The notes: generated by a model not told the origin, from the sequence alone. Counted from the first letter of the stretch, positions 9,601 through 21,610 are shown. The stretch: DNA of 64,000 nt from Triparma verrucosa (GCA_030267905.1 BRXX01000166.1:8221-72220); one strand, 5' to 3'. Program-made: numbers and translations.

Positions 9601-12600
9601 ATCGTCCAGAGCAAGGGAACGGTGATCCGTCACTTGAGGGACGGCTCGACTCACATCATGTACGCCGATGGAACTTCTGCGGTCAAGGCCAAGGGAGAGC
9701 AGGGCTTTGCTGTTACTAGCATCGCGTCCGGGATTACGAAGAAGAAGGAGGCCGACCCCTTCAACGGAAAGGTCACCTGGACGGAGACGGGACGGGTCAA
9801 GAGGACGTTCGAGATCGATCCCGAGACCAAGGCCGAGATCGTGACGCTCCACTTCGCCGATGATTGCAGGACCAGGGCTGTCAAGAACGTCGACGGTTCC
9901 GTCTTGGTAGTTCACTCTGAGGGGACGGTGGTGAGGTCTGCCCCCCAGGTCCCTGACGAGGATGGCGTCATGTTCCACCCTAAGTATTTAGTAGAGGCGA
10001 AGGGTTTCGCCGCCGTAGAGATCGACGTCGAGGTGGATGCTCAGGCTAGGGGGTGCGCCAACGCTGAGCAGATCGCCATAAGCAAGGGCGGAGACTGCGT
10101 CCGATCGGTTACGACCATGCCCGACGGAAGTTACGCGTTGACTACGTTCGACTCAAGGATCACGAGTCCCGTGAATGGTCACATCATCGCTGTTAGGCCT
10201 GATAGGACGGAGCTCATCGCGAGCGATGATGGCATCTTGGTGCACCGCGTTAGAGCCCTGTGGTCGGGTAACGATAGCTACGAGTGCGATCAAATCCGCA
10301 AGAGGGGGAAGAAGGGGGAGAGCAAGAAGAAGATCAGCAGCATCAAGGACGATCCGGACTCTCAGCCTGACCCTGACCTGGTCACCCAATGCTACGTATT
10401 TGATTTGCAGGAGGGAAAGATGAGCACGAGGGACAACGAGCACAACTTGTTCGAGGCCTGGCTCGGAGGGGACAAGAGCGGAAAGGTGAACGTTGAACTT
10501 GCTGGCGTATTGCAGCCGCTGGACATCAACGAGGGAATGCAGCAGGTCCCCGCCGTGGTGAACAAGCCAATCGAGCCAAGACTTTTCGTCATCGGTAGGG
10601 ACGGCGCGGGGACGGAGGTGTTGAGGGAGTACGAGACCGAGGATTGGGAGAGGAGGGTCAAGAATGAAGCGTACAGGTTGCAGGATTTGACCAAGGAGGA
10701 GAAAGATGGTAGGATAGAGCGCTTCAGCGACCCCCAAGACCAGAGCAGCTTCGAGCGAGAGTTTGAGTACCGCATCAAGCACATGGGCTCCGACGAGTGG
10801 AAGGGGCCGGGAAAGCTCACCGAGTTTGGAAGTCTGTTCGCCAAGGTCATGGGAGGGGCGTGGGGAGACTACGACAGGGTGCAGGACTGGATGCTGACGG
10901 TGCTGCCCACTGCAGCAAGATATAGTAGCAAGGCGTTGGGCGGGGAAGGTTCAGTGGCCGTCCACGGCTACGAGGAGAGCAACGTTGGTGACATGTTCGA
11001 CAAGTGCCCTGAAATCGCCATTACCAGGAGGTGGGTCGTTCACGGAGCCGTCGACTTGACGGAGAAGCAGAACTTGGTGGACGCCATTGAGAAGTGCGAG
11101 CAGTGGCGGATGGCCAGGCAGAACACAATCGACAGATTCTCCGTCGACGATGACCGAGACGTGCTTTCATTGAAGGCCGAGCAGAACATGCACAAGATGC
11201 TGAAGAAGGCGCAGAAAGCCGCCAAGGCCCAGAGGAAGAGGGAGAAGGAGATCGCGCTGCGAAAGCAGCAGAAGGCGGCGGAGGAGGCTAGGGGCAGGGG
11301 CGAAGCTGTTGCCACGCCCATCATAGAGGAGGATGTCCTTGAGGAGGACGAAGAGGAGTGGGACGATGATGACAGTGACTCCGAGGGAGGAGCTGAACAG
11401 TTCATCGAGAGCGACGGATTTTATTCCGAGGCGAAGAGCGTCTTCTCTGCGATGGTACTGGAGGCGCGCGGTGGAGAGGATTCCGACGAAGAAGTCGAGC
11501 TCGTTGGAGGTGGTTTTGAGGAGGACGTGCTCGATCTCATTGGATGCCGCGCTGGCATCGTGCAAATTTTGGGTGTCGGGGTTGACAAGGGTGAAGTGTT
11601 GGAGAAATTGGACGGCAAGGATGAGGGCATTAGGTGAGCGAGGAGGGAAGATGAAAGAGGGGGGGGGGGGGGTATTTTAGGAACGGAAGCGATTACGCAA
11701 TTCTAACTCGGGAATGTCAATCTTCATGCACGCTCGTCGCAGCTTCACTGACTTTTACAGGGCTCTGAACAAGATCAGGACGGAGAAGGAGATGAGCGAG
11801 GAGCAGGATTTGACCGGTGCGGAGGAGAAGAAGGAGGAGGCGAAGGTAACCGACGGCGAATTCGACGCCGTCGAGCCCGAGGTCCTTCACCACACCACCG
11901 GAGCTTACTTCAAGACCGCCGAGGGTGCTTCTCTCAGGGAGAGGACGATCGCAGACGGCTCATATTTCCCCAAGAAGAAGGGAGACATCAGGCTGCTCAG
12001 CACGGAGCCGGTGCCGATGCCTGCAGTTTACATGAGGCCTCGGACGGCGGAGGAGATCGAGCAGCAGCACTCCCGGGCCAACAGCCGAGGAGGAAGCAGG
12101 GGCGGGGGGGTGGAGAGAGAGACGTCGGGCCTGGGAGAGACCGAGCCGCCCGCAGGGTTTGAGGGCGCGACCCTCGCGGAGGGCGGGAGCATAAACGACT
12201 CAGAAACATACGGCGAGAACGACGAGCTATACTTCGACACGGGTCCCGTCGGCGGAGAAGGTGTCCGTACGTCCGCCGTCCGAACCTCCCCCGTAATAGG
12301 CTCAACGATCGGCGGCAGAGCCAAGAGCCCTTCCGCGAGCATGAGCATCGCCGAGCTCCGCGAGATCGCCGCCACCGGAAGCGGCAGGAACGCCGTCCGG
12401 GCCAAGAGCCTTTTGGACAAGGAGGCCGGCGTGAGGCTTCGAGCTAACGAGAGGCCAGCAGATAAGACCATCCACGGTGAAGACCGAGCGAAACCAGTCA
12501 GAATCACCGACCGCGCCAAGGGCAGCACCAACCAAGAGTACCAGCGCCTTGACAAGGACAGCGTCTCAGGCCGTCAGACCCCCGACGTTAGTTTACGCAG

Positions 12601-13190
12601 TTTAAGCCCAAGCCCTCCTCCGACTATCATCGCCATGAACACCATGGAGGTGATACCTGAGAGCGTCAACTTCGGTTTCGTGAAGGTAGGGCAGAAATTG
12701 GGAGCCAAGGTCAGCGTGAACAACGTGGGGGAGGGCAACGCTAGGTACCAGTTTGCTATTGAGGGTGGGGAGGAGGGTTGTTACAGTTTCGAGGTTTTGG
12801 AACCTCCGAGGGGAGTCGTGGCTGCTGGGATAAGGGAGGTGAGTTTTCGGGGGGCATTACCGAGCGAAACGACCGAGGCCATGGTAACTATATATATATA
12901 TATATATATAATATTATTATGCCGCAAGCGGCTTTGCACGGGGAACCCAGGAGTTGTTCCCTCATCAGATAAAAGTAAAAATGATTAAATTCTAACACTT
13001 ACTTTAACAGTTTGTGACTGTGCACATAACCGCCTCCGCCCCTTGCGAGATCAAGGCAAAGCTGATAGTGAAGAGCATGTTCGATGTCGCTGAGGTGGGA
13101 CTTTTGGGGAACATAGTAAGTGAAGGGGAGTACGAGAAGGCTGGGGGGAAGGGGGGGAGACAGAGTAGGCAGGTTTTTTTTGTTGAGTAG
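6649..13190 (+). CDS. SPAG17: SPAG17/PF6 central-apparatus protein
   Basis: Eight exons (6649-6794, 6870-7101, 7179-7578, 7655-8226, 8313-9040, 9138-11633, 11743-12883, 13011-13190) total 5,895 nt, exactly 1,964 codons plus stop. Family signs: the N-terminal YKLLSKEDLLIYAKAHGLK region; the large middle part with SWLSVYHEGHVFGLRHR; repeats of the FPSGLIVSNCSDGTVRMD and SDDGILVHRV type; long Glu/Lys coiled regions; and a C-terminal ASH/MSP-like beta domain (VIPESVNFGFVKVGQKLG). SPAG17/PF6 builds the C1a projection of the ciliary central pair. The acceptor at 11742 could instead be 11760 (six residues fewer, same frame). Several introns carry the repeated CGCTACGCTCGTCGCAG type end. Confidence 0.88.
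12888..12911. repeat. (TA)n microsatellite in SPAG17 intron 7
   Basis: An alternating TA tract directly after the donor site GTAACT of the last SPAG17 intron. Confidence 0.85.
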
Positions 13191-13442
13191 GAGGGAGAAC
13201 GTTGTGGGGCGGTAGGGGGGGGTAGGGCTTTGGGAGCGGGGTAGTGTAATTTGAGTTGTTTGACAAACGAAAAAATAAAGATCGTATTTTTGTTGTGCAA
13301 ACATGTGGTGAATCTTCACAATGAATGGGTTAATGAATGAATGAACGTCCTAATCCGTTACCTCCCCCCTCCCGTCCTTTCGACATTTGTTTTTCGTGTT
13401 TCATCCCTTGACGGATCTCTTTTGTTTTTTTTTCTTATTGTC

Positions 13443-15024
13443 TTAAATTTGGACGGATGGTTTGGTGACGGAGGTGGGGGCGACCGGGATGGGGTTCATG
13501 GGAACGGCCGCGGTCTTGGCCCTCTTGGCGACTTCGTTAAGCTCCTCGGCGCTGACGGGCTGGGCGTCGACCTTGCGCTTCTGGACGGGCATGGCGGTGG
13601 GCATGGCGGTGGGCATGGCTGTCGGCATGGCGGTGGGGACGCCTCCGGCGTTCTGGGCGTATTTGTTCTGCATCGCCTGGGCCTCCTTGCTCTTCTTCTG
13701 CTCCTCAGGGTTGTTGCCCTGGTACTGGTTGGTGACCTTCTGGGCGGACTTCTGAGAGTTGGCGGCGGTGGTCGCGATGGAGGCGAAGATGGCAAGGTGG
13801 GTGCCCTCTCCCTGGGGCGCCGCCATGGTCTGGGCACCGGCGCCGGAGGGGGCGACGACGACGTCTTCCTCGCCGGTTTTCTTAGCCTGGAGTGTTAGAG
13901 AGAGGGGGGGGGGGGTTGGGGGGTGGGAGGGGGGTTCGAGCGGTGAGCGCTGGCGAGAACTGGGAGGGGATAGGGGGGGGAGGGGGGGTGGGAGGGGGGT
14001 CCTGCTCTCACCTTCTTAGTGTATTTTCTATTCACTCTGACTTCGTTGGGGAGGTTCTCGAATTCGATGGTTCCCATCTCCTTGGCGGGGAGGAGCTGCG
14101 AGTGAAGCGAACGTGAAACGTTGAAGAGTTAGTTGAAGGAAGAAAAGTAGCATGTGGAAATTTACGCGGCGAGGCAGGCTCACCTTGTCCTTCTTGTCGA
14201 TCTTGGTCTGCTTCTCGGGTTTCTTGGTTCCCTTGGGGACCTTGGGGCGAGACCAGGCCTGTTGGTGGCGAAGGGGTTATTAGAGTGTTGACGTTGCGTC
14301 TCCATTTCGTTATAATGCTTATTAATTTACCTTCTCGGGGCGCTGCATGGAGTTGAGGAACTCGTGAACGTGGTGGGGAGTGGGGAAGTCCGTCAGCGGA
14401 GGTTCCAAGGTTCCTGCGAGCTTGGTGGGGTACATGGCCTGGAAGACTTCCTCGCCCTTGCGCCAGAAATCGTAGACGCCCTTGAGGATGATGGCGGCGT
14501 CGGCCTCGTTGGGGGGCATGAGGCGGGAGCGGCGCATGGACTTGGTGGTCTCGGGGGGGTTGGGGGAGAGGTCGTGGATGGGGTTCTGGATGTGGTGGGT
14601 GGGTTTGTTAGTGGGTTAGTGGGGGGACTAAAAGGGAGGGGGTGGGGGGGGCTCACCTCCTTCTGGTTAGTAAGGTTATCGACGAAGTTGTCAATGCCCC
14701 TGAGGGCCTCCTTCCTGGTGAGCTCTACGGGCTCTCCGTTCTCTCCCTTGCGGTAGAACTTGCGACCGTACGCCTCCTGGATGAGGCAGAGGGAGTCCTT
14801 GAGGCGCTTGTGGGAGGAGCTGAAGCGCTTGCACTCTGGAGTGTTTGTGAGGGGGGGGACGAGGGGAGTAGGGGAGATGCGGGTCAGGAGAGGGGCGGCG
14901 GGGCTGGGAACAGGCGGGAAGTGTAAAATGCTTTAGAATGCTCACCAGTGTACGGAGAGGCCTTGTTGTCGTTCTTAGGCTGGAAGATCTGCGTCAGGAT
15001 GCTCCTAAGGAAACGGTTGCCCAT
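13443..15024 (-). CDS. Conserved-looking unknown protein with (PTAM) repeats
   Basis: Six exons starting at ATG 15024 (MGNRFLRSILTQ) join cleanly, each with GTGAGN or GTAAAT donors: MGNRF..., ECKRFSSS..., NPIHDLSPNPPETTKSMRRS..., AWSRPKVPKGTKK..., LLPAKEMGTIEFENLPNEVRV..., AKKTGEEDVVV.... The protein is about 330 residues, rich in Lys and Pro, with a four-fold PTAM repeat encoded by a 12 bp minisatellite (about 13587-13637) and a VQKRKVDAQP basic patch. No membrane segment or signal peptide. I do not recognise the family. It is convergent with SPAG17 and divergent from the MsrA-like gene. G-rich introns make exon-edge errors possible. Confidence 0.65.
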
Positions 15025-15453
15025 GGCCTAAATGAGCGGTAAGTGTTGGGGTGAGTGAAGTGAGGCGGGACCCTTCGGAGCGCGGATAGCGGGTGAAGCC
15101 TGCTGGGCCATTATCGGCCATTCTGCGCGTTCTCTACTACTGCACTTTACTAACCTCTCTCTCCTTTCTTACGCCGAAGGTAATGTTCATTTTTAAATGT
15201 GAAGAAGGGTGTTGTAGGGTGCGGTACAGCCGATTAAAATCGATTTTTGTTTGGCTGGCAAACCTCTAGCCAGTGAATCGCCAAATTCGCGGAATCGTTC
15301 CCAGCGTTCCGCCGTACTGCGTAGTTCTGTCAGATCGCAATATTTATATCCACTGAACATTAGCACACAAGGCTTGGAGCCACATTTCGACGAGTTGTGA
15401 CTACAGTGAGAGCTGCTGGAGGCCTCCGAGGATCGCTGAAGGGGTTGGAGGGG
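15025..15453. promoter_or_regulatory. Divergent intergenic region
   Basis: 429 bp between two divergent genes. An ATATTTATATCC tract near 15342 may act as a TATA-like element for the rightward gene. No reading frame or RNA gene is seen. Confidence 0.35.
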
Positions 15454-16336
15454 ATGAGGTTGAAGGGGCTTAATCTGGCCTGGCTGCTGTTAATCGTGTT
15501 TACTTTGGTTCAGGTGGCACGCACTCTTGACGTTGGTGTGCGTTTAGCTCGTCGTGATTTTCTAATAGCGACGACTGCCTCCTTCTCCTCCTCCCTATTC
15601 AACTCCGATGCTTCAGCCTCCTCCTCAACATCCACCGCATTCTTCACAGCCGGCGATCCTCGTTTCCTACAACCTAAATTCGACGAACTCTCCTACGCCG
15701 GTATAACCCTCGCAGAAGTCGGTTACCTCAACGCCCTCCCCTCCTTAAAAGTGACCTACGACCCAACCCGCTTCCCATACAAACGAGTCCTCGGTACGTT
15801 CTGGCGTTCCTGTGATCCAACCTCTTCTTCCTCACAATTCGGTGACTCCTACGGCCCGATAATATGGGCCTCGACACCTTCAGAAATGTCGGAGGCGTTG
15901 GAATCACGTGAACGTCTCCAGAAATCGACCCAATACAAAAGCTCCACTTTCGGACCAATGTATAAGGGGAAATCTATAAATACTGAGGTGCGGGAATTGG
16001 GGGGGGATTTCGTGTGGGAGGTTGGCCCCGGGGATTCTCAGAACTGGTACAAGACCGACCCTAATTCGTTCGCGAAGCTATTGAAGAAGTCAGGGAGGGA
16101 GGTGAGAAGCGATGAGGCAACGACTGCGGGCGTACGTACCGATCGAGCCAAGACGCGTTTTCGCTTACCCTACTCGCGCGCTCTCCAAACAACAGAAGTT
16201 CTTCATCGAACAATTCAAACCCGTAACAGTAACAGCCTGCGAGGTCCAGCCTTCCGGCGGTTCCGTCTGCGGTTTCGTTTATTTCCCTTGCAGTGAAGAG
16301 AATGGATGTTCGGATGTAATGAAAGGTGCATTCTAA
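15454..16336 (+). CDS. MsrA-fold protein lacking the catalytic Cys, predicted thylakoid-lumen leader
   Basis: Exon 1 starts at ATG 15454 and ends at 16101; intron 16102-16195 (GTGAGA to CAACAG); exon 2 ends with TAA at 16336. The N-terminus is a hydrophobic signal (LAWLLLIVFTLVQVA) followed by LARRDFLIATTASF, a twin-arginine-like motif, as in bipartite leaders of lumen proteins. The body follows peptide methionine sulfoxide reductase A: VTYDPTRFPYKRVLGTFWRSCDP is the MsrA VxYDP...FW..HDPT line. The usual GCFW catalytic motif is replaced by AGDPRFLQ, so classical MsrA chemistry is unlikely. The tail is Cys-rich (FPCSEENGCSD). Paralogue, pseudoenzyme, or a different use of the fold; the fold call is moderate. 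Confidence 0.6.
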
Positions 16337-16421
16337 AAATAATATATAAACATTAAATCTATAAATAAAAAAGCGTTAGATATGAAAATAAAATATTCCC
16401 AAAAACAACTGCCGTCTCTAA

Positions 16422-17364
16422 TTAATCCCTCTCCCCATGAACATCCTCATTATAAATAATCCAACTAACGACCTCCTCCCTCCCCTCCTTTCTCTCATCC
16501 CAAATAACAATCCTCAACCCCGCATTACCCCACCATCTATTCAAAGGTACATTATCAATAAACGGTATACCCTTAGCCTTCCAATTAACGAAATCAACAT
16601 AATTCAAACGAGAACGTACAGTTATCAACGAACCTATCTTACTCGAATTTTCTATCCTCTTATAATCTTCCTTTCTAAACTTTTTCGAATTTACACTTTC
16701 ATCCACTGCTTCTATACTACAAGTATTACCTGTAATTAGATCGTCGACGCAAGCGTATAATGGGAACGTTATGTTAGGGAGAATTTTATGAGATGGTGAA
16801 CCTGTACTCCATTTTAAACCTGGGGAATATATTGTTAACAGTTTTAGTAAGAGGTGGGAGAGGATAGTTGTTGGGTATGACCAGGTGAGGGAAGGGGTTT
16901 GTAGGAGTTCGGCTGAGATTTGGAGGTTTTGGGGTTCTGTATGGAAGCGACCTGTTAGACGGAGCTGGGGAGGGGGGTTAGTTTTAATGTTACATCGTTC
17001 CACGTATCATTCCACGTATCATTCTACTTTGATTAGTCCTCACCTCTCCAGTACATGTATCGTTTTCCTTTCCTCCGAAGACTGATTCATAAAATTGCGT
17101 GTCCTTTTTAGTGTGATGCCTGGAAGTAAAGATCGCAGTACCAGAGAGGATCGATGACGTGAAGGGAACGGGTTTGGGGGGGAGACGGGGGGATGATTTT
17201 GAGACGTTTACGAAGAGTTTGTTGCCGACGTTGTTGCCGACAGTGTTGTTGGAGGGACCCCCAGGGGTATGTTCAGGAATTTGAAGAGGAGGAGAGGGAG
17301 GAGAGGAGGAACGGAGGGCGTCGAGCTCATCGAGGATTCCTATCCAGGCGAGTGTGAAGGACAT
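16422..17364 (-). CDS. Unrecognised two-exon protein
   Basis: Exon 1 starts at ATG 17364 (MSFTLAWIGILDELDALR) and ends in ...TCTGE before GTGAGG. The intron holds branch AAACTAAC, and the acceptor CCCCAG leads into LRLTGRFHTEPQN in phase 0. The protein is about 280 residues, with a Pro/Ser-rich linker near the N-terminus and a C-terminal globular-looking half (CVDDLITGNTC, RSRLNYVDFVNWKAKG, NRWWGNAGLRIVIWDE). No signal peptide or clear membrane span. I do not recognise it. The intron carries a short tandem CCACGTATCATT repeat. Confidence 0.6.
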
Positions 17365-17911
17365 AGCGCTGGAGGGAAAGGCTTAGAGGAAATAGTGCCC
17401 GTTTGGGTATTTAAGTGGGGAGGGAAAGGCAATGAGTTGGCTGCTTTCTGGTACGGAATGGAATGTTTAATTATATGTAATAACGGACGAGTGACAAGAG
17501 TCTGAAATGCCAGGCTGTAGTTCAGTTAGATTACTCAAAGCAGATAACAGTAGTTTAAAACGAAATTAGCGGAAATTAGCGTTTTATATGCGTTCCGCTT
17601 GCCAGCCTTTTGCTCCATTTTGGATGCAGGTGCTAGATCATGCAGGACTCTTTGCAACTCTTAATGTACGAATTATCCATTAAATACGCCACCTGATCTT
17701 ATTATTTAACAACGAATCAAATAATATAACCGTTATCGTTGTATTAATGCAATTCTAAATTCCGTAAAAACGTCGTTAATTGTCTAAAATGACGCTCGAT
17801 AGTCCATATCGACGCCAACGTCATATCCATTTATGTTCACCAATATCTCCATCTCTAACCCTTTTTTATGAAATCCCAACACTAGTCCGTATCCCTCAAA
17901 TTCCCTAAAAT
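17365..17911. promoter_or_regulatory. Divergent intergenic region upstream of HMG-box gene
   Basis: 547 bp, AT-rich toward the HMG gene, no reading frame of note and no tRNA or rRNA signal that I can see. Presumably holds both promoters. Confidence 0.35.
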
Positions 17912-18260
17912 ATGCCTCCTAAGTCACCCAAAAAGGTTGTCGCCAAGAAAGCGAAGAAGGCGAAGAAAGTCAAGGATCCCAACGCCCCTAAACGCCCCAT
18001 GTCCTCTTACATGTATTGGATGCAGCAGGAGGGTCGTGATGCCGCGAAGGGAAAGCTAGGTGCTGGTGCTACTATCGGCGAAGTCGCTAAAGAGGTGAGA
18101 CGTAAAGAGAAGCATCAAGACGAGGCAGGAGACGTACAATGCTAACCTATATAATTCCTTAATAATTCCCCCCAAGGCCGGTCGCGTCTGGGGTAAATTC
18201 TCCGACGCCGACAAAGCGAAGTGGAAGGCCAAGGCCGCCGCCGCCGGTCCTTCCAAGTAA
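17912..18260 (+). CDS. Small single HMG-box chromatin protein (NHP6/HMGB type)
   Basis: Exons 17912-18094 and 18177-18260; the intron has GTGAGA, branch GCTAACC and acceptor CCCAAG. The product is 88 residues: a Lys-rich N-terminus (KKVVAKKAKKAKKVK), then the HMG box (DPNAPKRPMSSYMYW ... EVAKEAGRVWGKFSDADKAKW). This is the size and order of yeast Nhp6-like proteins, non-sequence-specific DNA benders in the nucleus. The box is slightly shortened after the third helix. Confidence 0.9.
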
Positions 18261-18444
18261 GGCGTGAGAAAGGAGAAAGGAGAAAGGAGAAAGGAGGGTT
18301 AGGGTTCACCTTCCAAACTTTCGGCAATTGGCTAAGATATAAATACAACTATGGTTCCAAGAGAACGTATTTTTGCACGATGAAATAGCTTTTTATTCCC
18401 CTTTCTCAAAATCTCTATCCTCCTTCCCCCCTTCCCCTACTCCC

Positions 18445-19739
18445 CTACTCCCTCTTCTCCTTCTCCTTCCCCCACCCCTTCAATCCACCTTTAAAAATCC
18501 CCGCCAAAACCATCCCAATAACATTCCCCACAATCGCTCCCCCCCCATAAATCATCCCTCCCATCTCCCCCAAATCCCCTCCCCCCATATAAAAACTCCC
18601 CGCCACAAGAACATTCAAACTCGCCCCACTCAAACCGTTATCCAAAAACATCATTAATCTAACACCTCCCGCTAACCACATACTAGCGATCAAACGTTGT
18701 GTGGATAATGGAAATAACATTAAAGGTGGTAAACTACACCACATTGTTAATCCAGCGCTTAATATTAATTCGTTTAGGAAACAGTTACCTGGAGTTGAAG
18801 TGCATGTTGGTCCGAAGATGTATGGAGGGGTGTAGAGGAGGTTTTTTAGTTTGTAGATTATTGTGAAGGTTAAGATTTGAGCTGATAGAATTGAATTTAA
18901 ACGGGTTAAAGTTAGGAATTTTGGATTACCGTAAGGGGAGGGTAAAAGGTGCAGGAGGATGGAGACTACAGGGTTGAGGAGGCCGCAGAAAAGTTGGTCG
19001 TTTAGAACAACGATAAGGAAGTGGGTGAGGTATTGGAGGGGGGGGGAGAGGGGGAAGAGGAGGAGGGGGATTGGGAAGGAGAGGAAGAGGGTGAAGCAGC
19101 TGGAATGGGGGGGAGAGAAAGGGAACGACATAACGAAAGGGTTGGGATCAGGAGTGAGATTAATCAACTGTGATGAATATACATTCACGTGGGGGTTCTC
19201 GGTCGCTACGCTCCCACAATCTCGCTACGCTCCAGCCTCACCTGCAAAGCTCGAAGAAGAAAATCCTAGGAGAGAAGAGAGGCTACCCACGTCCACATCC
19301 ATATCCACGTTAGCTTCATGTTAGAATAATAAAATCAACAACCCCCCAACGCCCACACGCCCCAACCACACCCTTCCCCCCCTAAAACACCCAAACTTAC
19401 CTCCATGTCTCCGTCCTCTCCCACTCCCACAACCCCCTTCTTCTTAACGATGTCCGGGGCAATCCTCTTACTCGCCTCCCCAACCTTCTCCTCCCTCGTC
19501 CTGCTCCTCGCCCTCGAGGGGGACTTCGACCTTCCACCCCCTTTCGACTTCTTCACGCTTGTGGGCTTTCTCGCTTTCGAGGAGATAGGAGAGGGACTCT
19601 TGCTTGCGCGATCTTTTGAGAGAGCGGCGCGGCCTTTCTTTGACCTGGGAGCGCGGCCAGGCGAGGCGGAACGCGCAGAGGATGAACGACGGGTGGTGGC
19701 CATGGGAATCTTTTCTAATGTTGTTGCTTGGGATTTCAT
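18445..19739 (-). CDS. Divergent aquaporin-like (MIP) membrane protein with basic N-terminal extension
   Basis: Exons 19739-19401, 19265-19242 (24 nt) and 19167-18445 are all phase 0 and give 361 residues. The first 113 residues are basic and Ser-rich (RRSSSARSASPG, GGRSKSPSRARSRT). The rest is hydrophobic with about six spans. GLLNPVVSILL aligns with the first NPA loop of MIP channels and SGASLNVLVAGS with the second, so the motifs are NPV and NVL rather than NPA/NPA. GGGAIVGNVIG resembles the last MIP helix (VGPIIGA). Classic water transport is therefore uncertain. Exon 3 starts inside a family A introner repeat, which supplies about 10 codons (LINLTPDPNP). The call rests on short motifs only. 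Confidence 0.55.
19137..19241 (-). repeat. Introner-like repeat, family A copy 2
   Basis: Nearly identical over about 90 bp to 3844-3941 (intron of the kinase fusion). Here the acceptor used appears to be the CACAG inside the element, so part of the element becomes coding; the intron itself is 19168-19241. Confidence 0.75.
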
Positions 19740-20095
19740 CCTCGACTTTGTCGACTTTTCACTGAGCCTCAGACGCTTGAATAGCACTCAAAAATTTGTT
19801 GACCGCCAACCCTAGAAGTAAACTCTCTTCAATTGTTGTAGTGGTGAGTCTCCTTGGCGGCTTTCACAGCTAATATCAGACCTTCGAGATCTGGCATGCT
19901 CGTCCATCTGAGAATATGTTCACTTTCACTGTGATTTGTCCCCCTAGAGTGAACACTGGCCGAAAATTTGCAATCTGCTGTTGATGGAATATCTTTAAAG
20001 TGCCTAAACTAACATAAAATCACCAATTAACCTTCATCAGCTCTCTCCCCTTTGCATATTTGACTGGCCTGCGCTCGCCCCAATCGCTCGCCCCA
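19740..20095. promoter_or_regulatory. Divergent region between aquaporin-like and CDK genes
   Basis: 356 bp without a supported reading frame; holds the presumed promoters of both genes. Confidence 0.35.
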
Positions 20096-21394
20096 ATGGA
20101 GCGGTACCAGAAGATGGAGAAGGTCGGCGAGGGGACGTACGGTGTGGTCTACAAGGCGAAGGACCGCGTGACGAACGAGATAGTAGCGTTGAAGAAGATT
20201 AGGTTAGAGGCGGAGGACGAGGGTAAGTGGGGCTTTTCTGGGCAGCACTGCGTCGCTCCTAGGAATATATTATAATCCTATGTGTGTGGAACTAATACCC
20301 TTCCCCCCACGACCCTGTCCTCTTCGGTCGCCCCCGTCGCAGGAATTCCCTCGACAGCCATTAGGGAGATTTCCCTCCTGAAGGAACTCCAGCACCCCAA
20401 CATTGTTCGGCTCTATGACGTGGTGCACACAGAGAGGAAGGTGAGAAAGCGAAGAGGCTGCGAAGGGTGACGCGGCGGGGACGGAGGGTTGCTACGAGGG
20501 GCGAAGCGGCGAGCTTGGAATGTACGAACTCGAGCTGGGAATGCGGGCTAAACACCGTCCAAAGCAATTCTATTCTAACTCATCGCTTCGCTCCTCTCCT
20601 CGACTCGCTCCCCGAACTTACACACACACACACACAGCTCACCCTCGTCTTCGAGTTCCTCGACCAGGACCTCAAGAAATACCTGGACATATGCGACGGC
20701 GGTCTCGGCATGCCCATCCTTAAATCCTTCCTCTTTCAGCTCCTCACCGGCGTCTCCTACTGCCACCACCACCGCGTCCTCCACCGCGACCTCAAACCCC
20801 CCAATCTCTTGATAAACCGCGAAGGTCAGCTTAAGCTCGCTGACTTCGGCCTCGCCAGGGCCTTCGGAATCCCCGTGAGGAGCTACACCCACGAGGTCGT
20901 CACGCTCTGGTATAGGGCGCCAGATGTGCTCATGGGGAGTAGGAAGTATTCGACGCCGGTTGATGTTTGGAGTATTGGTTGTATTTTTGCTGAGGTGAGG
21001 TGCTGAGCTTGGAGGAGTTTGTTTGTTTTATTAAAGGGCTTTTTCTTACTAAGACAACGCAACGGAACAATCTGCCCATCATAATTTTTTCAACGCCCAG
21101 ATGGTCAACGGTCGACCTCTAGTAACAGGCACCTCCGAGGGCGATCAATTAAACCGCATCTTCCGCCTCCTCGGCACCCCCACCCTCGACCAATACCCCG
21201 GCCTCACCGACCTCCCCGACTACACCGCCGACCTCGCCAAACACGACCCCCCCAAAAGCATCGCCACCCTCGTCCCTAGCCTCGGCGAAGTCGGGGTAGA
21301 CCTGTTTGAGAAAATGATGGCATACGATCCAGGGAGGAGGATCACGGCGCAGAACGCGCTTAGCCATCCGTTCTTTGATGATATGAGAGGTTGA
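20096..21394 (+). CDS. PSTAIRE cyclin-dependent kinase (CDK1/CDKA type)
   Basis: Exons 20096-20222, 20343-20440, 20638-20994 and 21101-21394 give 291 residues, typical for CDK1/2. Seen: Gly loop GEGTYGVVYKA, catalytic Lys in VALKKIRLE, the cyclin-binding helix PSTAIREISLLKEL, VLHRDLKPPNLLI (normally DLKPQN), DFGLARAFG, the activation-loop YTHEVVTLWYRAPD with the phosphorylated Thr replaced or shifted within THEVV, and GCIFAEMVNGRPLV. Works with cyclins in nucleus and cytoplasm to drive cell-cycle steps. The Q-to-P change in DLKPQN is unusual but should not remove activity. Intron 2 carries inverted GCGAAGCG blocks. Confidence 0.95.
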
Positions 21395-21610
21395 CGACTT
21401 ATTTTTGAAGGGAAGGGGTTCGGGTTGCGTTTTGGGGGGGAGGGGGGAGGGGGGGGAGTATTTTAATGAGGAGGGCAAGCAGATTTATTTACAGAAAAAA
21501 GATGTTTTGGACCACTGTGAACGATTGGGTTTTACATACACGTGTTTGTTCAATAAATGAGTAAACCCTTCATTTTTCATACTCAAACGTAACCATTTCT
21601 ATTAACCCTA

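Noticed and set aside
13341..13898. Plus-strand Gly/Asp/His-rich frame
   Set aside because: Antisense of the PTAM-repeat gene's last exon, which joins to five further exons in frame.
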